Positions 1 to 10,305 of a DNA stretch of 64,000 nt are shown one piece after another. The notes under the pieces are model-generated. The model worked only from the letters and a program-made list of their open reading frames with translations, did no database searches and had not been told where the DNA came from. Positions within the stretch are counted from its first letter, which is position 1. The number at the start of each line of letters is the position of its first letter. The translations under genes and the position numbers were made by a program. The DNA is from Callaeas wilsoni (taxonomy: Eukaryota; Chordata; Aves; Passeriformes; Callaeidae): contig VWPU01014912.1 of NCBI GenBank assembly GCA_013398955.1, positions 372,001 to 436,000 of the forward strand. Direction: 5' to 3'.

Positions 1-496
1 CCACCAAGACATAAGCTATCCATTGTGGAGCCTACACTGTCCAGTACAGAGGACAGTGTCACACCCTTCTCAATATGTAAAACTGAGGGCAAAGTCCATA
101 CAGCAACTACTCTAAATCACTCTCTTGTGTGTTGTGGCTACTACGGTCTCAGCAGCGAGCAATTCAGATTATTACTCAAGGCCTAGATCTCAACTCATCC
201 TATCCACTGAACAAATAAAAAAAAAATTGTGTGACACACAAATTAAATGTGGACAGTAAGTTCTCTGATCGCATTGCAATGAGTAAAGTTTAAATGATTT
301 TAAACGACTTCTTGATTTGTGAGCAAGAATTAGCATATTCCTGTGTAAGCTACAAAAGAAAAAAAAACAAGACCAAAACTAAATCCAACACACAGCTCTT
401 AAAAGTTGTTTCATATGGGTTACCTTTAACTCTAAAAAATTCAGCCCATTTGGAAAAATATATTAAACTCAATATATATTAGACTCAAATATCAAA
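1..496. other. Unique AT-rich DNA, nothing recognised
   Basis: No repeat family, credible reading frame or RNA gene is visible. The only simple sequence is a short A run near 217-226 and an A-rich patch near 358-370. Confidence 0.6.
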
Positions 497-905
497 GAAT
501 CATAGAATGGATTGGGGTGGAAGGGACATTAAAGAACATCTAGTTCCAACCCCAAAGTCATGGACAGGGACACTTTCCACTAGACAAGGCTGCTCAAAGC
601 CCCATCCAACCTGACCTTAACACTTACAGGAATGGGGCTGCCATAGCTTCACTGGGCAGCCTTTGTCACTGCCTCACCACCCTCCCAGTAAAGAATTTCT
701 TCCTTACATCTGACCTAAACCTATCCTCCTCAAGCTTAAAACCACTATTCCTTTTTACTGTCATTCCATGCCTGTGTCAAAGGACCCTCTCCAGCTCTCC
801 TGCAGCCTCTTTATGTACTGGAATGTGGTATAAGGTCTCTGTGGAGCCTTCTTTTTTCCAGGCTGAACAGCCTCAACTCTCTTAGCCTGTCTATATATAA
901 CAGAC
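497..905 (-). mobile_element. CR1: CR1 LINE 3' fragment
   Basis: The plus strand reads the reverse complement of a CR1 3' end. It starts with the terminal 'aatcatagaatgg' and continues through 'ttggggtggaagggac', 'aagaatttcttcctta' and 'tccaggctgaacagcct'. About 400 bases remain, so the copy is heavily 5'-truncated, as is usual for CR1. Many substitutions suggest an old insertion. CR1 is the dominant non-LTR retrotransposon of birds; this copy is far too short to encode anything. Confidence 0.93.
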
Positions 906-3900
906 TCCTGTGGTTAAGCTAGAGACACAAAGGAAATTAGCTGCATGCAGTGTCTCAGACACAGGGACAATATTCTCACCTACCTACAAACAGCAATTAA
1001 AATGCCCAGACACGTGAAGAAATGTTTTTTCTTAATCCTATTAAAATTCACACATTACTAGGAACGCATTCTGTTAAATGCATGGTTTGCCCTAAGTGTT
1101 ATGCTATTGCATTTTACTTGGAATACTTAATTGTTTCCCAAGAATAGCAAATGGTTAACAGCTCTCCATACAGGAGCTGTGGAATGGTTTCTGTAAATTT
1201 CACTGCAGTTCACTGCCTGCATTTACACCAAGTGAAAAACTGACTTTGAGGGGAAAAAAAAAGAAAAAAAAGGAAAATACAAAATACATGCACAGGAGAA
1301 GTAGATAAGCTTTACACATCCTAAAAGGCAAATGTGGAACTAGTGCTACAAAGAAGCAGCTGTCTGCTGCAAGAGAGTGCAAAGTACTTCAGAGGTGTCA
1401 AAATACGCAGGTAGAGAGATAGAGCTTCCTCAGGTTAATGGTCTGATAATATCATGGCTGAGACCTGGAAAGCCACTGCTTCAACATCCATTTCTGGCAA
1501 TGTTGATATAAACTCCACCGGAGTGGGGCTAGGGGCAAATTCTGGGGCTTCGCCTGCCAGGTTGATGAAAGAAGGAAAATCTATTTCAGTGCTTAAAAGA
1601 AAGAGTGGCTTTTGGTGCAGAAGGTCAGACAGATACATGGGTAAGTTGCTGTATAGGAGTAGTCTCAAAAAGGACTACTGAAATGAAAACCAGATAAGGG
1701 CCTGGAACAAGATCCTACAGTCTATTAATGCCCTGGGATAGTGTAAGAGAGACACATGGGAACTCAGACATAAGGAAAGTGGGGGGTGGTTTTGCAGTGT
1801 TGACAACAAGTATGTTTGTTCTATGGTAGGTAAAAAACCCCTTGGAACAAAAAGCTCTTGCAGGCTGATATGGGAAGAAAAGCCTGTTTGTGATGAATAC
1901 AATAGGGAATTTGTTCACATCGATGCAGACAAACCCATCACTTGAAAGCTGAAGTCGTTGTTTTGACCCTGTTCACTCCATGTTATCGAGTCAACCCAAC
2001 TGGGCATTTAATCCCCCCAGGACTAAGAAAATCCATCTCTCTCCCCTCTTGTGAAAAAAGGAAAACTGACTGCTCTGGGTGTATTTCCAGCAGACTTAGG
2101 CCCAGCAGGTGCTGGATGTGTGCAGCATCCTGCTCATGGCTGACCGCATTTTGCAAGTGTTGCTGTCAGTGCCAACGAGAAAGCTGATCCACACATGGTC
2201 CTCCACCAGTGTTTTCTTTATTTCAGACTAAATCTCTAGCTAGAAATGGAATTTATAAGTTCTTCTCTAACATAATTTAGGATGCAGTCATTTCTATAGA
2301 GCCTTCTGGTAGAAAAAGCCTTTCAGGTCATAGGACACAGTGAAACACCAAGACCGCGAAGCAAAATTCATCAAAAATTACCATCTTGAAAAAGAAGAAA
2401 AATGAGCACTCTATTCTGATTCTCAGTAAACAAACTGCCTCCATGAAAATTTCAGGTGAACACTCTGGGAAGAGGACAAGGATGGGCTCTTAATCTGGTG
2501 AGACCCCAAACCAGCAGAGAGATCAACAGCAAAAGCATGAGAAACATCTGGCTGAAATCACTCCTTGGGCTGACAATTATATGCAGGATGTAGTTTGCTG
2601 TTGGAGCTGAGCTTTTCTGGGTTACAAGGACAGGAAAGACATTCTGGATTGAGACAGTGTTCTAGGACAAGTATCCAAGGTCCTATTCCGATTTTACTAC
2701 CAGCATAACATGGGCTCCCTTTGATATCATATGAGCATCCTCAGTGCTCTATCTCTGAGAACACAGGAAATGAGTTCAGAGTTAAATAATTCTGTGGGTT
2801 AAATAATTTAAGATTCTAGAAGGAAAGGTCAGCTTGCAAGTGTTATTTTAAAATTAATAAAACAGTACTGGTATTCAAAAAGTGGCAGAAGCAATAACCC
2901 TATCCAGGCACCTTATGTTTTTTAAACATTGCAGCAAAGGAATTCATGTATTTCAAGGACGCAAAGAACTTGATCTCCCAATAACAAACTGGAGATCCTA
3001 CCACAGTATCCATCAAATCTAGTTCTAAATCTGATAGTACTCTAAATCAAACATCTTTGCAAGTGGCACGCAGTCCACAGGTCACATTCAAAGCCCATGA
3101 GATAACATCATGTCCAAACAGTCCTTCCAGTCTGGTCTGTAAAAATTCTCCCCTGTAATAATAAGGTGCTAAACACTGTATCAAGTATTTCTGGAAGGGC
3201 AGATCTGCCAGAACCTTGCTTCGCCATGGGAGTCCTCTGTCCTGAATGATGTCAGGAGGACACTGCAATGAGTCAGTCAGGAATAACGACACTAAATATT
3301 TACTATTATGTGGCCATCATCCTTAATGAACCATCCAGAAAAAGATGGAGGTCAAAGACAGGATGAAAAGGAAGTGATATTGGTCTCAGGGCAGCAGGGA
3401 ACAGAAGTCCAGGCAAGCAGGAGGTCAGAACAAGATTATGTGGTTCTATGGGTGCATGGGTGATGGGCTCAGAACAGAAAATTAAGGATGTCATGTAGCT
3501 ATGAAAGAACAGGGAGCCAGAAGAATAAACTTCCAGAGCAAGACAGCTGGTGAATGAAGTCATCTCAGAAGGTGTACTAGTGGCAGTGTTTGGGAAATAA
3601 AAAGTGGTAGTAGAGCCTCTGAATTTACTTGGTGGGAAAATGAGAGACAGATGTAGGGGTAGAAATAGGAGTGAGGAGGAGAGAGGAATAAAACAGAGAC
3701 CTTGAAGATGGAAAGGTGTGGGAATAAATTTTAAGCAAATGTGCAAACAGTAATGGATAATAATAGCACTCAGATGTTATGTAAGATCTTGTGTGTTTGC
3801 TGAGGGAACAACAAACTTCAGGTTCAGTAAAAGAAGATGGGCGGGTTTATGACAGGAATGTTTGTGTACAAAGTATCGGCAGGCTTTTTCAGCAGAAGCT

Positions 3901-3924
3901 AGATTTACATCCTATATGAAGATA
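906..3924. other. Unique DNA with a short doubly open block
   Basis: No gene is recognised. The stretch contains the 1435-1680 block (listed separately), a purine-rich tract near 1252-1275 and a weak MIR-like patch around 2675-2770 ('ggtcctattccgatttta...'). An apparent minus-strand frame of 146 codons at 3306-3746 has biased, repetitive composition (Leu, Ser, Phe, Pro) and no recognisable domain. Confidence 0.5.
1435..1680. other. Short block open on both strands, possible exon
   Basis: On the plus strand an ATG at 1454 in a good context (A at -3, G at +4) opens a 75-codon frame. Inside it, GTAAGT at 1641-1646 is a near-perfect vertebrate splice donor, which would end a coding exon after about 62 codons. 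On the minus strand a frame from 1668 to 1435 is also open. Its 3' half reads like ordinary protein (acidic and Pro-rich, with FINLAGEAPEFAPSP), and a pyrimidine tract ending AG lies at about 1592-1605 on that strand. I do not recognise either product. Both readings may be chance; the block is noted because unique AT-rich DNA rarely stays open on both strands with splice-like signals. Confidence 0.25.
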
Positions 3925-4208
3925 TCATAGAACAACAGAATGGTTGGTATTGAAGGGATCTGAGAACAATCTCAAACATCATTCCATTCCAGCCCCTGCC
4001 ATGGGCAAGGACACTTTCCTCTAGACCAAGTTGCCCAGGTCCCCATCCAACCTGGCCTTGAACACTTCCAAGGTGAGACAGTCACAAGTTCCATGGGAAA
4101 CCTGTGCCAGTGCCTCACCCCCCTCATCGTGAAGAATTTCTTCCTAACATCTAATCTGAACCTACCTTCTTTCTGTTTAAAGCCATTATTCCTTATCCTA
4201 TCAGTACA
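3925..4208 (-). mobile_element. CR1: CR1 LINE 3' fragment
   Basis: The plus strand shows a CR1 tail in reverse complement: 'gcccctgccatgggcaagg', 'aacctggccttgaacact', 'aacctgtgccagtgcctcac' and 'aagaatttcttcctaacat'. The terminal repeat is degraded ('atatcatagaacaacagaat'). The copy stops at about 'ccttatcctatcagtac', leaving roughly 280 bases. Confidence 0.93.
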
Positions 4209-5055
4209 AAATAATATATCTCAAAATAATGCCTGTCTAGGAATACCAAACAATCACGCACTTTAAGTTGTGAAAGCTCTACAAGAAACAAGCCCAGGGA
4301 CAAGGGCAGCTTCTGTTTACATCAGTGCTGGTACTCTTGTCACAAGACCTGAGGAAGGACCAGAGCTCTGAAGATGCTGCCCGAGGTAGAATACATCAAG
4401 GACACAGCATTATCCATTCTTGTCTTATTGCCCAGAAACACACTCATCTTTCATAATCAGCAAGACAGCAGCAAAACTGTCTGGCATAGCACCATGTTTT
4501 CATTTTTCTTCATTTAATTGCGCTGTGTCCCACAGCACGGATCAACAAGCAAACAACAACATGCAAAAAAGAAACCAAGAGCTCGTCAGCAGGTCTGACT
4601 GGGGAGATTTACTTCTTGAGAGCTGGGCACAGAGCCAGATCCACCTCATGGTGGGACTTGCTAAGGGACATGGAGGCAGTGCTGCGTTTTGTAAATCATT
4701 CCGAGAGAAGAGGCCAGAAAATCAAAATCTGAAAGAAATAATCTTTCAATTTCACATTACTGGACACAGAAGTCCACTGGAGAAACTGACTCAGCTCTGA
4801 GCTGGCATTGCACAACACTTCATCCTCCACCAGAGCCTCCACAGCCAGAGATTTACAAGAACAGAGCAAGGCCAGCTTTTGTATTTTTCCAACCTGGCAA
4901 AGGAATTCTGTGGCTTAACTGAAATGGCTTTTCTGACACATAATGTCTTAAGTCTCACTCATTCCTGCCCTCCATCCCCCCCAGAATCTCTTCTCCCACC
5001 TCCCTAAATCAGACTGTTCCCTTGAACAGCTCAACATTTCAATCCAGTCTTGATC
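4209..5055. other. Unique DNA, nothing recognised
   Basis: No known repeat or convincing frame is seen. A 126-codon plus-strand frame at 4420-4800 lacks domain features or splice context. The stretch ends in GATC, the likely left target-site copy of the neighbouring LTR. Confidence 0.5.
5052..5055. repeat. Putative target-site duplication (left)
   Basis: GATC directly precedes the TG start of the LTR candidate. The same four bases follow its CA end at 5768-5771. Confidence 0.4.
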
Positions 5056-5767
5056 TGATTCCCCAAAAGGTGCGGAATCCCCTTGTCCGTCTCTCCCTGG
5101 CGCGTACTATCTCTACGGCAGAGACAGAACCTGTTTTCCTGCGTGCGGGCTGTCGGTGCTTGCTTGGCCATTTTCTTACTGAGGCACGGACTTCTCACAC
5201 TGTTAAGAACTGTCGAAGAGTGACTTGTTTCACCACTGCCTGGCTCTTCGATAAGATCTGTAAAGATAATGGGCCACAACAGTCCGTGGAGGACAGGCCA
5301 TGATGGTGCGTAACAGGGCGGAGAGTCCCCTCTGCCATGCCGCCATCGCAGGTGAACGACCCTCAGTGTGAAGCTGCGCGTGCCGTGGACCCTGCTTGGG
5401 GACACCGCTCGCGGACCCCGATGCCCACCGCTCACGGACCCCGATGCCCACATGGTGAACATGCCACTGCCCCGGTCCCCAGGCTGGCGGGAAACTGATG
5501 AGTCACTGCCGTACAGCACCGCTGAGCCCCTATGTAAGTGAGGCGTGCCCGGCAACTTCCAACAGCGCTCTCCCCCCTGACAGCTGGAGGAAGAGGGATG
5601 TGCGTGGGATGCCACAGATTCTTGGTGGTGATTACATTTATTGCTTTCTGTAATTCACTTTTTCCTGTTTTTCTATTTTCTTCTTTCTTTGATAGTGAAT
5701 AAAAGTGAATTATCGTTTTGATTGCTGACATTTGACCTCGTTTGTGTCTACTCGCTCTGGCTACTCA
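5056..5767 (+). mobile_element. CpG-rich solo LTR candidate
   Basis: About 35 CpG dinucleotides fall between 5041 and 5613, far above the flanks. The unit can be framed as TG at 5056 to CA at 5767, with GATC immediately outside each end (5052-5055 and 5768-5771). A 4-bp target duplication is typical of gammaretrovirus-like (ERV1) insertions. A poly(A) signal AATAAA at 5698-5703 is followed by a T/G-rich stretch resembling R-U5. Inside, a 23-bp unit is tandemly duplicated at 5404-5449 with a single CpG-to-CpA difference. Length (712 bp), termini, poly(A) signal and lack of an internal coding region fit a solo LTR. I cannot match it to a named family, and an orphan CpG island is the alternative. 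The minus-strand 194-codon frame inside it looks like a chance product of GC-rich DNA. Confidence 0.5.
5404..5449 (+). repeat. 23-bp tandem duplication inside LTR candidate
   Basis: Two adjacent copies of a 23-base unit (accgctcgcggacccc...) differ at one base. The change, TCG to TCA, is the expected outcome of methyl-CpG decay. Confidence 0.9.
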
Positions 5768-7810
5768 GATCCATCCTCCTCCACCCTCCCCATGTTCACA
5801 CCTTAGGACACATATCCAGATCGGGACACATACATCTGCAAGATGCAAGAAAAAATTGTGCTTTGTGGTTAAACTCATGCATTTGGCAAGACAGCAGGAA
5901 GGAGAGAGAATGGTGTGTCCTTGTCACGGATTTCTCCAAAAGCCATGGTAATCTTCTGGCAAAACCCTGTGACAACAGGTACGACTCAGCCGCTCCCAGG
6001 AAGATTCCAGGGTTTGGACCACAGTGCCAATCCCATTTGCAAGAGGGAACAGAGGCAACCGGGGACAAAAACATAGTTCATGGATGCATCATCCTGAGAT
6101 AAGAAACCATAAGACCACAGCTGAGTAATACCCAGCCTGCCGGTTGCACTTGTCCTCCATGAATGTCAGCGACCTTAAAAAGGTTTTAAGTATGGTTAGC
6201 ACCATATTAAATGTTGATCAGCTGGTTCGTGCTGAAGTGACTTCACCAAGATCACGCAGCAGTGGCAAAACCCTGGAATAGACTACAACATGAAGAAAAG
6301 CCTCCCACTCAGAAATCACCACATTGTCTTGTTGACATCAACAACTGCGTATTTTTGTAATGCTGTTGTTCACAACATGCCTGTGAGGAGCAAGGGATGC
6401 CTGGAGGTCCTCTTGCTCATTCCGCAACACATACAGAGTTATCTAAAGACTTGGGATGCAATGCAATGAGACACCATTGTTTATTTCACTAGACTTGGAT
6501 GGGGCATTCATTTCTCAGGCTGAGAATGGAGAGTGGGGAGTGAGGAAGATGTGCCCACCTCACTAAAGAAGCTCAAGTAAGAAGAAAGCAAATTGGAGGT
6601 TCTGAAAAAGCACAAACATGTTGCTTTTATCTAACATAGCAAATCTCATCTACTGCTCTCCAGTTTTATCCAACTGCCAACTGACTCTACTATATGCCTG
6701 TTGCTGCTGTTTTTCTTTCTGTGAAGATTTTTATCCTATCTGCCCTTCAGACTAGATTCCTGCATTGTACTAATTTTAGTTCTAAACTCAAAATTTGCCC
6801 AGAAACTTCATCTGAACCTGAAGCCTAATGATTATCTTCCTTTGCAATATTCTGTGTATCTGTCAAGATAAACCATAGGCAGGTTTTGATGCATATTTAA
6901 TTTTGCTAAGAATTATGGTCTGTGCTACAGTGACAAACAAGATCACTTGCCTAATTTGACTATTGCTCCAAAGTTATGATCTGCTGATAATGTCTAGATT
7001 TATGTATTGTAAGGCAGGGCACTCTCATATAAGCAAGTCTCAATTTTAGCAAAAAATTATTTTTTCCATGCAACAAGTCCTTGCTATCCATCAGGGTGTA
7101 CTTCAGGATCTGCCAGTGTATTTAGACATACTCTGTTGTTTGGCACAGTAGGGGATGAAAATACTATTTCAGGATTGCTGACACTTTGTCAATGTAAGTG
7201 ATTTCAGAAGGTAGCTTTGTTCTATATTTTTGATAGACTAAAGATGAATTTTTTAAAAAATGAACAGCAAGAGACACATGGTGAATGGGGAGTTGATAAC
7301 TGTGAAAAAAGCAGCATCAGCAAGTAACTGGGTCCCCAGCTTTCTAGGGACTTCTGCTATGAAATCTGGCTTCTTGCCTCTTCCCTTCAACTTTTTCTTC
7401 TAAAGAGTGATAAATTGTGCTACTAACTCCTGACACAAGGAGGATTATAGAAGCTCTGTTCATGCAAGGTGGCAGTGTGGCAGCAAATATCTGTCTAATA
7501 CCCTTGTGAAGGACTAGCCTAGCAGAAAACTTTCATGTTTTCCCTGCTAGAAAAACACAGCAAAGATGACTCCATCCATTTTGCAACTTTGTCATGGCAA
7601 GACATGATTCTCTGAAAAGCCTCAAGAAAACAATGGTTGATTTAACGAAGGATTTGTATAAGAACAGGGATGCTGTGAGGAATACACAGGAGTTAATGCC
7701 TTGGTTCACATGGAATGAGTAAGGAACAGAAGGTGAAGCAAGAAATTGAGGACCTGTCCTATGTCATTTTTGGTCCTTCTGATGGAGACTTTTTCATGCC
7801 ATAAATAAGT
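5768..7810. other. Unique AT-rich DNA
   Basis: No gene is recognised. The only repeat seen is the MIR-like patch at 6231-6288. Two overlapping plus-strand frames near 5722-6102 and a minus-strand frame at 5796-6074 have no domain features. The rest is ordinary AT-rich DNA. Confidence 0.5.
6231..6288 (-). mobile_element. MIR: Ancient MIR-like SINE fragment
   Basis: The plus strand reads 'gctgaagtgacttcacc', then 'aagatcacgcagcagtggc', then 'ccctggaatagac'. This follows the reverse complement of the MIR 3' region (an 'aagtgacttgcccaagg', 'tcacacagc', 'ggaatagaaccc' pattern) with scattered mismatches. The match is from memory and short. Confidence 0.45.
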
Positions 7811-8320
7811 AATGGTTTGGGTTGGTGGGCACATTACAGATTGTCTAGTTTCAACCCCCCCAACCATGGACAGGGATACTACCTATTGCATCAGGTTGCT
7901 TAGACCCCCATCCAACCTGACCTCGAATACTTCCAGGGGTGGGGCATCCACAGCTTCTCTGGGCCAGTATCTCACCACCCTCACAGTAAATAGTTTCTTC
8001 CTAATCCCTAATCTAAACCTGTTCTCTTTCAGGTTAAAGCCATTCCCCCTTGTCCTATCTCTACATGCCCTTGCCAAAAGTCCCTCTCCAGCTCTCATGT
8101 ACCACCTTTAGGCACTGGAAGGCTCGCTAAGGTGTCCCTGGAGCCTTCTCTTTTACAGGCTGCACTGCCCCAATTCTCTCAATTTGTCTTTGTAGAAGAG
8201 TTGCTCTAACCCTTTGATTATCTTTGTGGCCTCCTCTGAACCTGCTCTAACAGCTCCATGTCCTTCCCGTGCCGAGGACTCCAGACCTGGGTGCTGTACT
8301 TCAGATGAAAGTACAATATT
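7811..8320 (-). mobile_element. CR1: CR1 LINE 3' fragment, about 510 bp
   Basis: One of the longest CR1 copies here. The plus strand runs in reverse complement from 'atggtttgggttggtggg' through 'catccaacctgacctcga', 'agtttcttcctaatccct' and 'ctcatgtaccacctttagg' to 'gctccatgtccttcccgtg' and 'agacctgggtgctgtactt'. The terminal octamer repeats are missing. Open frames on both strands (7812-8111 and 7883-8098) are by-products of this element. Confidence 0.94.
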
Positions 8321-9936
8321 AATTTAGCTGTCCTGTTTTCATGTTAGACATGGCAGTTACAGCTGGCCTAAGGAAGTCCTCCCTGTATTGTCACTTGGTA
8401 GAAGGATTTCTCATGTAACGAGGCAGGACGCTGTCAAGACAGGTGCTGAGTTTCACCCGTAGGGTGAACACGCTGCAGAGGTACATGATACATTTATAGC
8501 CAGCAACGTCTGTAAAACAGGTTCCAGGCAGGGTTGTGCAGGTGCAAGATGACAGTGATCATAACCAGGGTATGATCAGTCAATTCCCCACCCCACTTAA
8601 TGTTTTCCAGCTGACGGCTCCATGGGTTGTCATTTTAAATACAAGTGGAAGACCCTCATCAAACCAGCCCTTTGTGCCCTTCTATCCAGGGATATCTAGA
8701 AAAATCTACTGACCTCCAGAGCGCAATTTAGGCCTAATGCTGATATTAAACTGGCAGGTGTGTATTGAAAGCACTCCTTTAGTCTGAGGTGAATGAGAGG
8801 TCAAGTAAGGTGAAATAGTGCCTGCTTGACTTACGTCAAAAAGTTATTCTGTTAATTTTTTTGGTTGATCCTGACTCTTTTCCTGCAAGTGACAACACTA
8901 TTATAAATGTTAATTATTCTAGGCCAAGTAACGGGATCATTGTGGAAGGAACAGCTTTGATGTGTGCAAGTAACATCTAGTATGTGGTGTAATAGTGCTC
9001 TGTTACTACTCAATAAAAATATATTTCTGGTGATTAAATACAGGAACTGGAACTTCAGTCCCATTAAGTTAATGGCAGAACTCCCAGTAACTAGAATGGG
9101 ATGAGCAGTGTTCACTTTTACAAAAATCCACTAATTTCACTATCTTTTATGTTTGAGTAAGCCAAAGGAAATGTCAGTGTGCCACTGCCAAAGACCTTAT
9201 TTACTCTTTTCTACAATTCTTTTCTTCTCTGTCATCAATTTTGAAAATCAGATCTCTGTCTTTCTCACTCCATCTTACCATCATTGAGCCATGCTGCTCA
9301 ACAGACACATACCATGTTACTGAAGCAACACAAACTTTGCTTCAGATTCTTAGACTGAGTCAGAAATTGCCCCCACTTATTTAGCATTATACTGTTTTAA
9401 ATACAATAAATAAATTAAGCTAGTATTGGTCCAGAATAGGAGCATGCATTCATGCTTTTACATCTATTTAAATACATCTCTTCGTCTTAACTTCAACAAT
9501 TTAAAGACAGACGCCTTCTATTTCTAACCAAACTTATTTAACAATATCTAATTCAAAGATGTATATTTAGGGTTCAAAATATCCACTCTTGTGACTGGAA
9601 AAAAAGGTCTAATTAGAAGAAATTGTTGGGTAAAAACACCTCCGCAGGTCCCTGTCTTACTCAGCCATTCTATGACTATAAAATATTTGGAAATCCCAAC
9701 TGAATGTCTTCTGCGCAGGTGCAGGTCAGCGCTCTGCTGGATGCACAAGGTGTGTAACCCAGCTGGGATGCCCCTACCATCCCTTATGTACTTTGGACGA
9801 CCCACATGTTAACAGCGTGTCTAATGCATGCAGTAGTTATTAGACTTACTTGACAAATCTACACATCAGAACAGGTGTGATAGATTTCAAGGTTCCCTAA
9901 TACTTCCATCCTACAACACATGGATTTCCTATAGCA
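8321..9936. other. Unique DNA, nothing recognised
   Basis: No repeat family or gene is seen. Opposed frames at 9548-9812 overlap each other. The plus-strand one opens with GTG, not ATG, so it does not support a vertebrate gene. Confidence 0.5.
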
Positions 9937-10305
9937 TAGAATCATAGAATACTTTGTTTGGAAGTGGTCTTAGAGGCTATATAGTTCCAGCCTCCTTGCC
10001 CATGGGGAGGGACACCTTCCTGGCCTTGAACACTTCCAGGGACGAGGCAGCCACAACTTCTCTGGGCAACCTGTGCCAGTGCCTCACCACCCTCACAGGA
10101 AAGAATTTTTTCCTAATATCAAATGTCATCCTGCCCTCTGTCAGTTTAAAGACTTTCCCCCCACTTCATGCCCTGGTTCAGAAGTCCCTCTCCAGCTCTC
10201 TCACAGCCCCTTTAGGTACTGGATGATAATTCACGTCTTCCTAGAGCCTTCTCTTCTTCAGGCTGAATAAGCCTAACTCTCTCAACCTGTTTTCATATAC
10301 ATCAG
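9937..10305 (-). mobile_element. CR1: CR1 LINE 3' fragment with internal deletion
   Basis: It starts with two copies of the CR1 terminal repeat ('catagaatcatagaatac'). It continues 'tgcccatggggagggacacc' and then jumps directly to 'ttcctggccttgaacactt', missing about 35 bases normally present between these motifs. It ends near 'ctctctcaacctgttttca'. Confidence 0.94.

Noticed and set aside
5031..5615. 194-codon minus-strand open frame
   Set aside because: It lies inside the CpG-rich LTR candidate, has no domain or conserved motif, and is expected by chance in GC-rich DNA with few stop codons.
7812..8111. Open frames on both strands
   Set aside because: Entirely within a CR1 3' fragment. The same applies to frames at 9954-10226, 37654-37971, 42736-42972 and 50526-50962.
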